A DNA stretch of 24,075 nucleotides from assembly GCA_017411945.1 (NCBI GenBank), contig JAFQPD010000056.1, positions 1-24,075 on the forward strand, given 5' to 3'. Positions 1-6,231 of this stretch are shown in pieces (the first letter of the stretch is position 1; each line of letters starts with the position of its first letter). The position numbers and the translations under genes were made by a program. The stretch comes from Mailhella sp. (GTDB lineage: Bacteria; Desulfobacterota; Desulfovibrionia; Desulfovibrionales; Desulfovibrionaceae). The notes below the pieces were generated by a model, which was not told where the DNA came from, searched no databases, and saw only the letters and a list, made by a program, of their open reading frames with translations.

Positions 1-633
1 TTCGGCGGCGACGGCTGGGGCTATGACATCGGTTACGGCGGCCTCGACCACGTCATCGCTTCCGGCGCTGACATCAACGTCTTCGTCATCGACACCGAAG
101 TGTACTCCAACACCGGCGGTCAGGCCTCCAAGGCTACTCCTCTCGGCTCCATCGCCAAGTTCGCCGCTGCCGGCAAGCCCGTCCGCAAGAAGGACCTCGG
201 CCGCATTGCCATGACCTATGGCTATGTGTACGTTGCCTCCATCAGCATGGGTGCCGACATGAACCAGACCCTCAAGGCCTTCAAGGAAGCCGAAGCCTAC
301 AACGGTCCTTCCCTGATCATCGCCTACGCTCCCTGCATCAATCAGGGCATCCGCAAGGGTATGGGCAAGAGCCTCGAAGAAGCCAAGCTCGCCGTGCAGA
401 CCGGCTACTGGCCCATGTACCGTTACAATCCTGCTCTCAAGGAAGAAGGCAAGAATCCCTTCATCCTTGACTACAAGAAGGAACCCGACGGCAAGATGGA
501 AGAATTCCTCCTCGGCGAAAACCGCTATGCTCAGCTCGACAAGGCTCACCCCGAACTCGCCGCTGAACTGCGCGCTACCATGATCAAGCAGTACAACGAA
601 CGCTTCGCTGAACTGACCGAACTGGCCAAGTAA
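1..633 (+). CDS. nifJ: Pyruvate:ferredoxin (flavodoxin) oxidoreductase, C-terminal part
   Basis: The reading frame is open from base 1, so the gene starts before the window; about 210 C-terminal residues are present. This cytoplasmic enzyme decarboxylates pyruvate to acetyl-CoA and reduces ferredoxin or flavodoxin. The visible part is the thiamine-diphosphate-binding domain of the single-chain family: GDGWGYDIGYGGLDHV at residues 4-19, then the NTGGQAS motif near residue 40, and the closing helical part with WPMYRYNP. The frame ends in TAA and a strong hairpin terminator follows within 30 nt, so this is the natural C-terminus and the last gene of its transcript. Codon use is strongly C-ending, as in a highly expressed gene. 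The N-terminal domains and the ferredoxin-like cluster region are outside the window, so completeness cannot be judged. Confidence 0.95.
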   Translation, partial: FGGDGWGYDIGYGGLDHVIASGADINVFVIDTEVYSNTGGQASKATPLGSIAKFAAAGKPVRKKDLGRIAMTYGYVYVASISMGADMNQTLKAFKEAEAYNGPSLIIAYAPCINQGIRKGMGKSLEEAKLAVQTGYWPMYRYNPALKEEGKNPFILDYKKEPDGKMEEFLLGENRYAQLDKAHPELAAELRATMIKQYNERFAELTELAK

Positions 634-657
634 GCGTAGCTGACGCAAGCTGACACA

Positions 658-692
658 AAGGGCGGACTCCTTCTGGGGCCCGCCCTTCTTTT
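658..692 (+). terminator. Rho-independent terminator of nifJ
   Basis: AAGGGCGG at 658-665 pairs with CCGCCCTT at 680-687, followed by a T-rich tail (TCTTTTAT). It sits 25 nt after the nifJ stop codon. Confidence 0.85.
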
Positions 693-736
693 ATGCCTCC
701 CCCTGGGAGTAGTGCAGGATGCTGAGCTCCTGCAGA

Positions 737-783
737 CATAAGGAAAGACGCAGATGGAAGTTCCGTCTGCGTCTTTCCTTATG
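737..783. terminator. Perfect 18-bp inverted repeat, likely bidirectional terminator
   Basis: CATAAGGAAAGACGCAGA (737-754) and its exact reverse complement (766-783) flank an 11-nt loop. The hairpin lies between nifJ (plus) and the 3' end of the esterase gene (minus, ending at 821). The 3' arm read on either strand is pyrimidine-rich (GTCTTTCCTT), so it most likely ends the minus-strand ATP-grasp/esterase transcript and backs up the nifJ terminator. Confidence 0.7.
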
Positions 784-820
784 CGGTTTGAATCGTCTAA
801 CAGTATTGCCTGTCGGGATG

Positions 821-1561
821 TTACAAGACCTTGCTCAGGAAGTATGGCAGCTGCTTCTGCCACCATGGCCAGTCGTGATCCACGTCGTATCCCCAGAAAT
901 CGACAGTGGCGCGTATGCCCTTCCTTGCGAAGATATCCTTCATTATGCCAGTCGTGCGCACCATCTCTTCTTCCCACTTTCCCTGCCCGGTGCAGAGCAC
1001 GATATTGCGGGCATTGAACATGGGGATATAGTCGTGGTCCACAGGCAGGTTGGCCATATAGTCCACTATGGAGTTCATGTACAGGGTGCTGTCCATATAG
1101 TCGTCGCCGAAGAAGTAGCGGGCATCGTATGCTCCGCTCAGTGCGATGACGCCGTCAAAGAGGTCCGGCCTGCGCAGGAAAGTGTTCAGCGCGTGCGTAG
1201 CTCCCATGCTGCACCCTGTGGCAATGGGGGCAAGGCGGGAACCATTGATCTCCTGCATGAGCGGGAGGAACTCCTCCACGATATGCCTGAACCACAGTTC
1301 CTGCAGGTAGGAGCGTACAGGCTTCTGGTCCTCTGGGCCGGACCACGTTTCCTTGTCGATGGAATCCACGCAGAAAAGCTGGACTTCGCCTTTTTCGAGG
1401 CGGTCAGCAATGGTCTCCGGCATCTTGAACTGGCCGTAGTCGCCGCATTTGCCGTTCTGGGTAGGGAAAACGAGGATGGGCCGCCCTCCGTGCCCGTAGA
1501 CATCGAACGGCAGGTAGCGCCTGAGCAGGCGGCTCGTGATGCCGTAACGCAGGCATTTCAT
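821..1561 (-). CDS. Esterase-family alpha/beta hydrolase
   Basis: A 246-residue soluble alpha/beta hydrolase resembling the esterase D/antigen 85 family (Pfam Esterase). The nucleophile elbow is G-C-S-M-G in the segment IATGCSMGATHALN, near residue 117. A DHDWPWW segment near the C-terminus should carry the catalytic histidine. No signal peptide is visible, so it is probably cytoplasmic. The ATG at 1561 overlaps the TGA stop of the upstream ATP-grasp gene by one base (TGATG), and AGGAG lies 9 nt before it; a GTG at 1564 is the alternative start. The coupling implies both products are made together and act in one process. The substrate is unknown. An ester or thioester hydrolase working on the ligase product is a reasonable guess, not something the sequence shows. 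Confidence 0.85.
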   Translation of the reverse strand: MKCLRYGITSRLLRRYLPFDVYGHGGRPILVFPTQNGKCGDYGQFKMPETIADRLEKGEVQLFCVDSIDKETWSGPEDQKPVRSYLQELWFRHIVEEFLPLMQEINGSRLAPIATGCSMGATHALNTFLRRPDLFDGVIALSGAYDARYFFGDDYMDSTLYMNSIVDYMANLPVDHDYIPMFNARNIVLCTGQGKWEEEMVRTTGIMKDIFARKGIRATVDFWGYDVDHDWPWWQKQLPYFLSKVL

Positions 1562-2751
1562 CACATGGTCTCCTGGACGAAGCGGATGAATTCATCCTTT
1601 TCCTCGGCAGTCTTGAGCACTGCGGTCCACTGATGGTCGCCCATGGCGCCGGAGATGGCGGGGGGAATGTCGAGGTCCATGCGTATCTTGTCGCCGAACT
1701 TGGCGCGGACTTCAACGGGGGTATGGACATAGGGCTTGCCGTTGCGTCGGCCAGCGTACACAGCGAAGAACTTTTCCTTGTTCAGGTCCACGAAGGTTTT
1801 GTCGTGCACCACCATGTCCGCCCATATGGAGTACACGTCCACACTGTTGGCATAGTTGAACATATCGGGAGTCCAGCCGCCGGCGGGGCGCATGTTCACT
1901 TCAAGGGCCACGAGCTGACCCTTCTTGGCCACGCCGGGCTTATCTTCGCGCAGGCGGAAGAACTCGAGGTGGAAGAAGCGGCTGCGCACATTGAAGGACT
2001 TTACCGTGGCACGCCCGGCTTCGCGCAGATCCTCAGGGAGTTCGCTGGCAGTATAGTAAGCCAGATGGTCCTTATTGTTCACGATATCGGCAATGGAAGG
2101 CGGCCAGGAGGTGCAGGTCTCGAAGATGACGTTGGCTTCGGAGTCGGACACGCCGTCATAGGACCAGATATCGCCGCTGAGGAACTCTTCCATAAGGTAG
2201 GGAACATCTTCCTTGGCGGCATAGAAGCGTTCCATGTCCTCATCGTTGGAAAGCTTGTAGCTGCCGGAAGCTCCCATGCCGCCATCGGGCTTCACGAAGA
2301 CGGGATAGCCGACTTCCTTGGCGAAGGCCTTTCCGGCTTCCAGATCGGTGATGATATGGTAGCGGGCCACAGGCACGCCGGCGGCCTCGTAGAAGCTCTT
2401 CATGGCAGACTTGCGGCGCACATGGGCTACGTCCTCAAGATTCATGCCGGTGGCGATGTTGAAGTCCGTGCGCAGCCGGGCATCCTGCGAGAGCCAGTAT
2501 TCGTTGTTGCTCTCCACCCAGTCGATGCGGCCATGCTTGAAGGTGAGGAAGGCCATGGCGCGGTAGACTTCATCGTAATTTTCAAGGCTGTTCACCTTAT
2601 AGTATTCGGTGAGGCTGTGGCGGAGCTCCTTGGAGAGTTCGTCGTAGGGGGTGTCGCCAATGCCGAGCACGTTCACGCCGCGTGCCTTGAGACGATCGCA
2701 GAAGTTCCAGTAGGACTGGGGGAACTGGGGAGAGATAAAAACAAAGTTCAT
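1561..2751 (-). CDS. ATP-grasp domain carboxylate-amine ligase-like protein
   Basis: A 396-residue protein with an ATP-grasp fold of the carbamoyl-phosphate-synthase/D-Ala-D-Ala-ligase type. The N-terminal about 100 residues (start MNFVFISPQFPQSYWNF) form a Rossmann-like pre-ATP-grasp domain. The nucleotide-binding lysine region is YPVFVKPDGGMGASGSYKL, followed by the YLMEEFLSG strand and the metal-binding LEVNMRPAGG box. Such enzymes join a carboxylate to an amine or thiol through an acyl phosphate. The start at 2751 is preferred over the in-frame ATG at 2763 because GAGGT sits 7 nt before it and nothing SD-like precedes the earlier ATG. It is the first gene of a two-gene unit with the esterase. 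Substrates cannot be named from sequence. Confidence 0.88.
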   Translation of the reverse strand: MNFVFISPQFPQSYWNFCDRLKARGVNVLGIGDTPYDELSKELRHSLTEYYKVNSLENYDEVYRAMAFLTFKHGRIDWVESNNEYWLSQDARLRTDFNIATGMNLEDVAHVRRKSAMKSFYEAAGVPVARYHIITDLEAGKAFAKEVGYPVFVKPDGGMGASGSYKLSNDEDMERFYAAKEDVPYLMEEFLSGDIWSYDGVSDSEANVIFETCTSWPPSIADIVNNKDHLAYYTASELPEDLREAGRATVKSFNVRSRFFHLEFFRLREDKPGVAKKGQLVALEVNMRPAGGWTPDMFNYANSVDVYSIWADMVVHDKTFVDLNKEKFFAVYAGRRNGKPYVHTPVEVRAKFGDKIRMDLDIPPAISGAMGDHQWTAVLKTAEEKDEFIRFVQETM

Positions 2752-2812
2752 GCGGTACCTCATATGTTGTCCGGGCGACCCGGATGATGTTCAAAAGTGC
2801 AGGCTTTGAGGA

Positions 2813-2841
2813 ATTATGAAGCACAGCTTTTCAAAAAGCAA
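2813..2841 (-). promoter_or_regulatory. Candidate sigma70 promoter for the ATP-grasp/esterase operon
   Basis: On the minus strand, TTGCTT (2841-2836) is followed after exactly 17 nt by CATAAT (2818-2813), about 60 nt before the start codon. A short CCGGG/CCCGG palindrome (2771-2783) lies in the predicted leader. Confidence 0.45.
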
Positions 2842-2888
2842 TGGCAAGGCCCGCCTCTCATGAGATTTCTGCGGAAAGAAGGAGTGCC

Positions 2889-2917
2889 TTGTATCTCAGC
2901 GGAGAGGCGTATATACT
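2889..2917 (+). promoter_or_regulatory. Candidate promoter for mutY, placing the TSS at the start codon
   Basis: TTGTAT (2889-2894), 17 nt, then TATACT (2912-2917). A transcript would begin around 2923-2925, essentially at the mutY ATG (2924). This agrees with the absence of a convincing Shine-Dalgarno sequence in front of that ATG and suggests a leaderless mRNA. Confidence 0.4.
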
Positions 2918-2923
2918 GGATGA

Positions 2924-4048
2924 ATGAAAAAGACTTTTTCCTTCGATGCGGCACAAGGCATTTCTGCCGCCCTGCTCCGCTGGTTTGACGTGCATAAACG
3001 CCCTTTGCCGTGGCGCGAACGCTATGCACCCTACGAGGTGTGGATATCGGAAGTCATGCTCCAGCAGACGCAGATGGAACGCGGCGTGACGTATTTCCAG
3101 AGATGGATGAGCCGTTTCCCCGATATCCGCTCCGTAGCCGAAGCCACTGAGGAGGAGATACTGCGGCACTGGGAAGGCCTTGGCTATTATCGGCGCGCCC
3201 GCTTCCTTCATCAGGCCGCAAAAGCCGTCGTCGAAAAGCACGGCGGAGAACTGCCCGGTTCGAAAGATGCTCTTTCCGCCCTGCCGGGGCTTGGAGCGTA
3301 CACTGTCGATGCCGTGCTTTCCATCGCTTTCGAGCAGAATGTGGTTCCCGTGGATGCCAATGTGGAACGCGTTTTTTCCCGCCTGCTCGATATAGGCAGC
3401 CCCATCAGGAAGAAGCCTGCTGCAGATATCGTAAAACGGGAAGCCCTGCGCCTTCTGCCGGAAGGGCATGCCCGCGATTACGCACAGGCTCTCATGGAAT
3501 TCGGAGCCCTTGTCTGCGGAAAGTCGCCAAGATGCACTGAATGTCCGCTTGCGGAATGGTGCGAGGCACACCGTCTGGGCCTGGAGCGGGAACGCCCGGT
3601 GAAAGATGCCGCCGCCACGATGGTGCCGGTGACCTCCGCTCATGGCATCATCCTTTGCCAGAAGCATGTTCTCCTCTTCCAGCGGCCTGCTTCAGGGCTT
3701 TGGGGAAACATGTGGGAGTTTCCGGGCTTGGACAGGGTTTCGGGAGATCCTCTGGCCGAACTGCTCTCCATGCTGCAGGAACGCGGGCTGAAGGTCGAGG
3801 TGCTTGCTCCTCTAGGCAGTGTAAGCCATGGCTACACGAATCATAGGCTGACGGCACATTTCTTCCGATTAGGTCTTGACGAAGGGCTTGCCATGCAGGA
3901 TATCTCGAAAAAGCTCGACGGCATCCCCCATCGCTTCGTGCGCTGGGACAGCACCGGCGAGCTGGCTATGCCCGCGCATCACCGCAAGATGGCGGAGCGT
4001 TACTTCATGCGCAAAGTGCGCGTTTATGCGGAACAGCTTCATCTGTGA
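2924..4048 (+). CDS. mutY: A/G-specific adenine DNA glycosylase MutY
   Basis: A 374-residue base-excision repair enzyme that removes adenine mispaired with 8-oxoguanine. The N-terminal helix-hairpin-helix glycosylase domain carries the LPW segment (28-30), the catalytic glutamate in SEVMLQQTQ (Glu43), the hairpin LPGLGAYT (120-127) and the catalytic aspartate in VDANVERV (Asp144). A four-cysteine iron-sulfur loop follows around residues 199-215, but its spacing is C-x5-C-x2-C-x5-C, one residue shorter than the usual C-x6-C first step. A Nudix-like C-terminal domain (about 225-350, with GLWGNMWEFPG) recognises 8-oxoguanine. Length is normal. The ATG at 2924 gives a family-typical N-terminus though no good ribosome site precedes it. 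icd follows 7 nt downstream, so the two are probably co-transcribed. Confidence 0.95.
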   Translation: MKKTFSFDAAQGISAALLRWFDVHKRPLPWRERYAPYEVWISEVMLQQTQMERGVTYFQRWMSRFPDIRSVAEATEEEILRHWEGLGYYRRARFLHQAAKAVVEKHGGELPGSKDALSALPGLGAYTVDAVLSIAFEQNVVPVDANVERVFSRLLDIGSPIRKKPAADIVKREALRLLPEGHARDYAQALMEFGALVCGKSPRCTECPLAEWCEAHRLGLERERPVKDAAATMVPVTSAHGIILCQKHVLLFQRPASGLWGNMWEFPGLDRVSGDPLAELLSMLQERGLKVEVLAPLGSVSHGYTNHRLTAHFFRLGLDEGLAMQDISKKLDGIPHRFVRWDSTGELAMPAHHRKMAERYFMRKVRVYAEQLHL

Positions 4049-4055
4049 GATAGCC

Positions 4056-5213
4056 ATGAAACATACTGTATACTGGATAGAAGGCGACGGCATAGGCCCT
4101 GAGATCTGGAATGTCACCCGTCCCGTGCTCGACGCCGCCATGAAGGCAGCGACAGGCTGCGAACATGAGATAGAATGGGTGGAACTGCTGGCAGGTGAAA
4201 AGGCCATGCGTGAGACTGGCACTCCTCTGCCTCAGGCTACCCTCGATACGCTTTCCAAGGCTTCGGTCGCCATCAAAGGGCCGCTGGGAACTCCCGTGGG
4301 CGGCGGCATCCGCAGCCTGAACGTGGCCCTCCGCCAGACTTTCGACCTTTATGCCTGCATACGCCCCGTGAGCTGGTTCGACGGCATCATCACTCCGGTG
4401 AAGCATCCCGAACGCGTGAACATGGTCATTTTCCGTGAGAACACCGAAGACGTGTACGCCGGAATCGAATACGCCGCCGGCACTCCCGAGGCTGAAAAGC
4501 TGGGTGAGTTCCTTCGTTCCGAGTTCGGTGCCGCTGTTCGTGAAGGTTCTGCCATCGGCATCAAGCCCATGAGCGAAGCCGGCTCGAAGCGTCTCGTGCG
4601 CCGCGCCATCCAGTACGCTGTGGATAACGGCCTGCCCAGCGTTACCCTCGTGCACAAGGGCAATATCATGAAGTTCACGGAAGGCGGTTTCCGTGCATGG
4701 GGTTACGAGGTTGCCCGCGAGGAATTCGGTGATGTCACCATCCCTGAAAAGGAAGCCACGCCCGAAAACAGCAAGGGAAAGATCATCATCAAGGATCGCA
4801 TAGCCGACGCCATGTTTCAGGAAGCTCTCCTGCGCCCCGAGCAGTACAGCGTGCTCGCCCTGCCTAACCTCAACGGCGATTATATTTCCGACGCCCTTGC
4901 CGCTCAGGTCGGCGGGCTTGGCATGGCGCCGGGCATGAACATGTCCGATACGCTTGCTATCTTCGAAGCAACTCACGGCACCGCCCCCACTGCGGCTGGA
5001 AAGGATATCGCTAATCCCGGCAGCCTCATGCTCTCCGGAGCCCTCATGCTCCAGCATATGGGCTTTGCCGAAGCCGCTAGAAAAGTGCAGGAGGCCATCC
5101 TTGCCGCCATTGCCGACAGGACTGTGACGCCAGACCTTGCCGCGGAAATGGAAAACGCCCAGCCTGTTTCCTGCACGCAGTTCGGCGAGATACTTTTGAA
5201 AAAGATCGTCTAA
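4056..5213 (+). CDS. icd: Isocitrate dehydrogenase, predicted NAD-preferring
   Basis: A 385-residue member of the isocitrate/isopropylmalate dehydrogenase family that oxidatively decarboxylates isocitrate to 2-oxoglutarate. Substrate-binding SLNVALRQ (Ser87, Asn89, Arg93) matches the E. coli Ser113 loop, and RENTEDVYAGIEY and the KDRIAD and NLNGDYISD metal-site segments are intact, which marks isocitrate rather than isopropylmalate as substrate. The coenzyme loop reads HGTAPTAAGKDIANPGS. At the E. coli NADP-determining positions Lys344, Tyr345, Val351, Tyr391 and Arg395 this protein has Thr312, Ala313, Ala319, Pro359 and Ala363, so the contacts to the NADP 2'-phosphate are gone and NAD use is expected. 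The ATG at 4056 lies 7 nt after the mutY stop; a longer in-frame extension overlapping mutY is not family-like. Confidence 0.93.
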   Translation: MKHTVYWIEGDGIGPEIWNVTRPVLDAAMKAATGCEHEIEWVELLAGEKAMRETGTPLPQATLDTLSKASVAIKGPLGTPVGGGIRSLNVALRQTFDLYACIRPVSWFDGIITPVKHPERVNMVIFRENTEDVYAGIEYAAGTPEAEKLGEFLRSEFGAAVREGSAIGIKPMSEAGSKRLVRRAIQYAVDNGLPSVTLVHKGNIMKFTEGGFRAWGYEVAREEFGDVTIPEKEATPENSKGKIIIKDRIADAMFQEALLRPEQYSVLALPNLNGDYISDALAAQVGGLGMAPGMNMSDTLAIFEATHGTAPTAAGKDIANPGSLMLSGALMLQHMGFAEAARKVQEAILAAIADRTVTPDLAAEMENAQPVSCTQFGEILLKKIV

Positions 5214-5220
5214 ACGAAAA

Positions 5221-5245
5221 AAGCAAAAAAGCGTACTTTTTGCTT
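5221..5245 (+). terminator. A/T-rich hairpin after icd
   Basis: AAGCAAAAA (5221-5229) and TTTTTGCTT (5237-5245) form a 9-bp stem with a 7-nt loop directly after the icd stop. The T run lies inside the stem, so termination may be weak. The right arm also overlaps the tRNA promoter region. Confidence 0.4.
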
Positions 5246-5272
5246 GACTCGTACCTGATTATGTACTAATAA
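5244..5272 (+). promoter_or_regulatory. Candidate promoter of tRNA-Ser copy 1
   Basis: TTGACT (5244-5249) followed after 17 nt by TAATAA (5267-5272); TACTAA at 5264-5269 is an alternative -10. The shared string TTTTTGCTTGAC also precedes copy 2, showing that the promoter was duplicated with the gene. Confidence 0.5.
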
Positions 5273-5285
5273 CTTCACCTGTCGC

Positions 5286-5376
5286 GGAGAGGTTTCCGAG
5301 CCCGGCTTAAGGAGCACGATTGGAAATCGTGTGTACCCGAAAGGTACCAAGAGTTCAAATCTCTTCCTCTCCGCCA
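5286..5376 (+). tRNA. tRNA-Ser (anticodon GGA), copy 1
   Basis: A 91-nt type II tRNA with encoded CCA. The acceptor stem GGAGAGG/CCTCTCC, discriminator G and CCA close the ends. The anticodon arm CACGA-TTGGAAA-TCGTG exposes GGA, which reads UCC and UCU serine codons. The long variable arm (GTACC-CGAA-GGTAC type) is the class hallmark, and the T arm contains GAGTTCAAATCTC. It is identical over all 91 nt to the copy at 5952-6042. Confidence 0.97.
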
Positions 5377-5386
5377 GATTGATTAT

Positions 5387-5419
5387 AACCCGCTGTTTTT
5401 ACAGCGGGTTTTTCTTTTT
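5387..5419 (+). terminator. Terminator of tRNA-Ser copy 1
   Basis: AACCCGCTGT (5387-5396) pairs with ACAGCGGGTT (5401-5410) around TTTT, followed by TTTCTTTTT. It starts 10 nt after the tRNA CCA. Confidence 0.9.
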
Positions 5420-5791
5420 AAGCGCATCGTTTTTAGGCCCGTTACACTTTTTGAATACATTTGGTGTACTTGCATGAACGATTTTGATGCGCCCTCCTCC
5501 TCTCGATCTTTGTCTGAAAGATCTTCTCAGTCTCGGCACTTTTCGAAGTTAGGCTCCTATATCCTTCTTTATCGCGGGAATAGGTATTTTCGTATAAGTG
5601 AGCCTGTTCATTTACGCTCTCTTATCGGCAACTCTGCGATCCGCCGCTCTGACCACTGCTAAAAATTTCAAGTAGAACTTCAAAAAATCTTCATCCTCGC
5701 GAGGAGAAACGTCTTGTCATGGCTCTCGATGCCTAGTGCAAAAATCGTACGCGATGCGCACAGCGGCGTGAAACTTCAATTATTCAGCATG
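5420..5791. other. Spacer between the tRNA-Ser copies, no supported gene
   Basis: No convincing gene. The first part (about 5425-5478, with GCCCGTTACACTTTTTGAATAC and TTGCATGAAC) aligns with the flank of copy 2 (about 6090-6150, GCCCGTTGCACTCTTTGGATGC and CTGCATGAAAC), so the duplicated unit extends well past the tRNA and its terminator. Short open frames here have no ribosome site and no recognisable protein character. Confidence 0.6.
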
Positions 5792-5861
5792 GTTAGGAGT
5801 CAACTCCCTCTCTTTGTCAGATTGGTCATAACCTGCTGTTTTTACGGCGTTTTTTCATTTA
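5792..5861 (+). pseudogene. Decayed 3' end of a third tRNA-Ser copy plus its terminator
   Basis: This stretch aligns with the T arm, acceptor 3' strand and terminator of the intact tRNA-Ser genes: GAGTCAACTCC for the T arm, CTCTCTTTGTCA in place of TTCCTCTCCGCCA, then AGATTGGTCATAACCTGCTG and TTTTTACGGCG as a mutated terminator. The 5' two thirds of the tRNA are missing, so no functional RNA can be made. It records a third copy of the duplication that was partly deleted. Confidence 0.6.
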
Positions 5862-5912
5862 GGCCGCTGCTTGGATTTTTTGCTCTTTCGGGGCGGAATG
5901 ATATTTTTTGCT

Positions 5913-5935
5913 TGACGCCCACCCTGTTCTATAAT
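5913..5935 (+). promoter_or_regulatory. Candidate promoter of tRNA-Ser copy 2
   Basis: A perfect TATAAT (5930-5935) lies 16 nt before the mature tRNA 5' end. TTGACG sits inside the shared TTTTGCTTGAC string just upstream; at the ideal 17-nt spacing the -35 would be TTTGCT. Confidence 0.55.
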
Positions 5936-5951
5936 AGAAGACACCTGTCGC

Positions 5952-6042
5952 GGAGAGGTTTCCGAGCCCGGCTTAAGGAGCACGATTGGAAATCGTGTGT
6001 ACCCGAAAGGTACCAAGAGTTCAAATCTCTTCCTCTCCGCCA
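5952..6042 (+). tRNA. tRNA-Ser (anticodon GGA), copy 2
   Basis: Identical over 91 nt to the copy at 5286-5376, with the same GGA anticodon, long variable arm and encoded CCA. The 10 nt before it (CACCTGTCGC) and 26 nt after it are also identical, then the flanks diverge. The start-to-start distance is 666 bp. Confidence 0.97.
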
Positions 6043-6052
6043 GATTGATTAT

Positions 6053-6080
6053 AACCCGCTGTTTTTACGGCGGGTTTTTT
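6053..6080 (+). terminator. Terminator of tRNA-Ser copy 2
   Basis: AACCCGCTGT (6053-6062) pairs with ACGGCGGGTT (6067-6076, one G:U pair), followed by a T run. It is the sister of the copy 1 terminator. Confidence 0.88.
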
Positions 6081-6231
6081 CATTTAAGCTCATCGCCTTC
6101 GCCCGTTGCACTCTTTGGATGCTCCAAGGAGCACGGTACTGCATGAAACTCCTACTTGCATGCTCGGAAAAAGAGATTACTCTTTGGTAAAAAAGAAAAT
6201 GTTTCTCCTGGCTGGAAGAAAAGGAGCCGAT

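Noticed and set aside
1633..2787. Plus-strand frame of 384 codons
   Set aside because: Antisense shadow of the ATP-grasp gene, produced by codon bias in GC-rich DNA. The composition (His, Gly, Val, Ala rich) is typical of such shadows.
4005..5057. Minus-strand frame of 350 codons
   Set aside because: Antisense shadow of icd; the plus-strand frame carries complete dehydrogenase motifs.
5474..6190. Plus-strand open frames around the tRNA genes (5474-5662 and 5714-6190)
   Set aside because: No ribosome sites, and the second runs straight through tRNA-Ser copy 2 and its terminator. Not coding.
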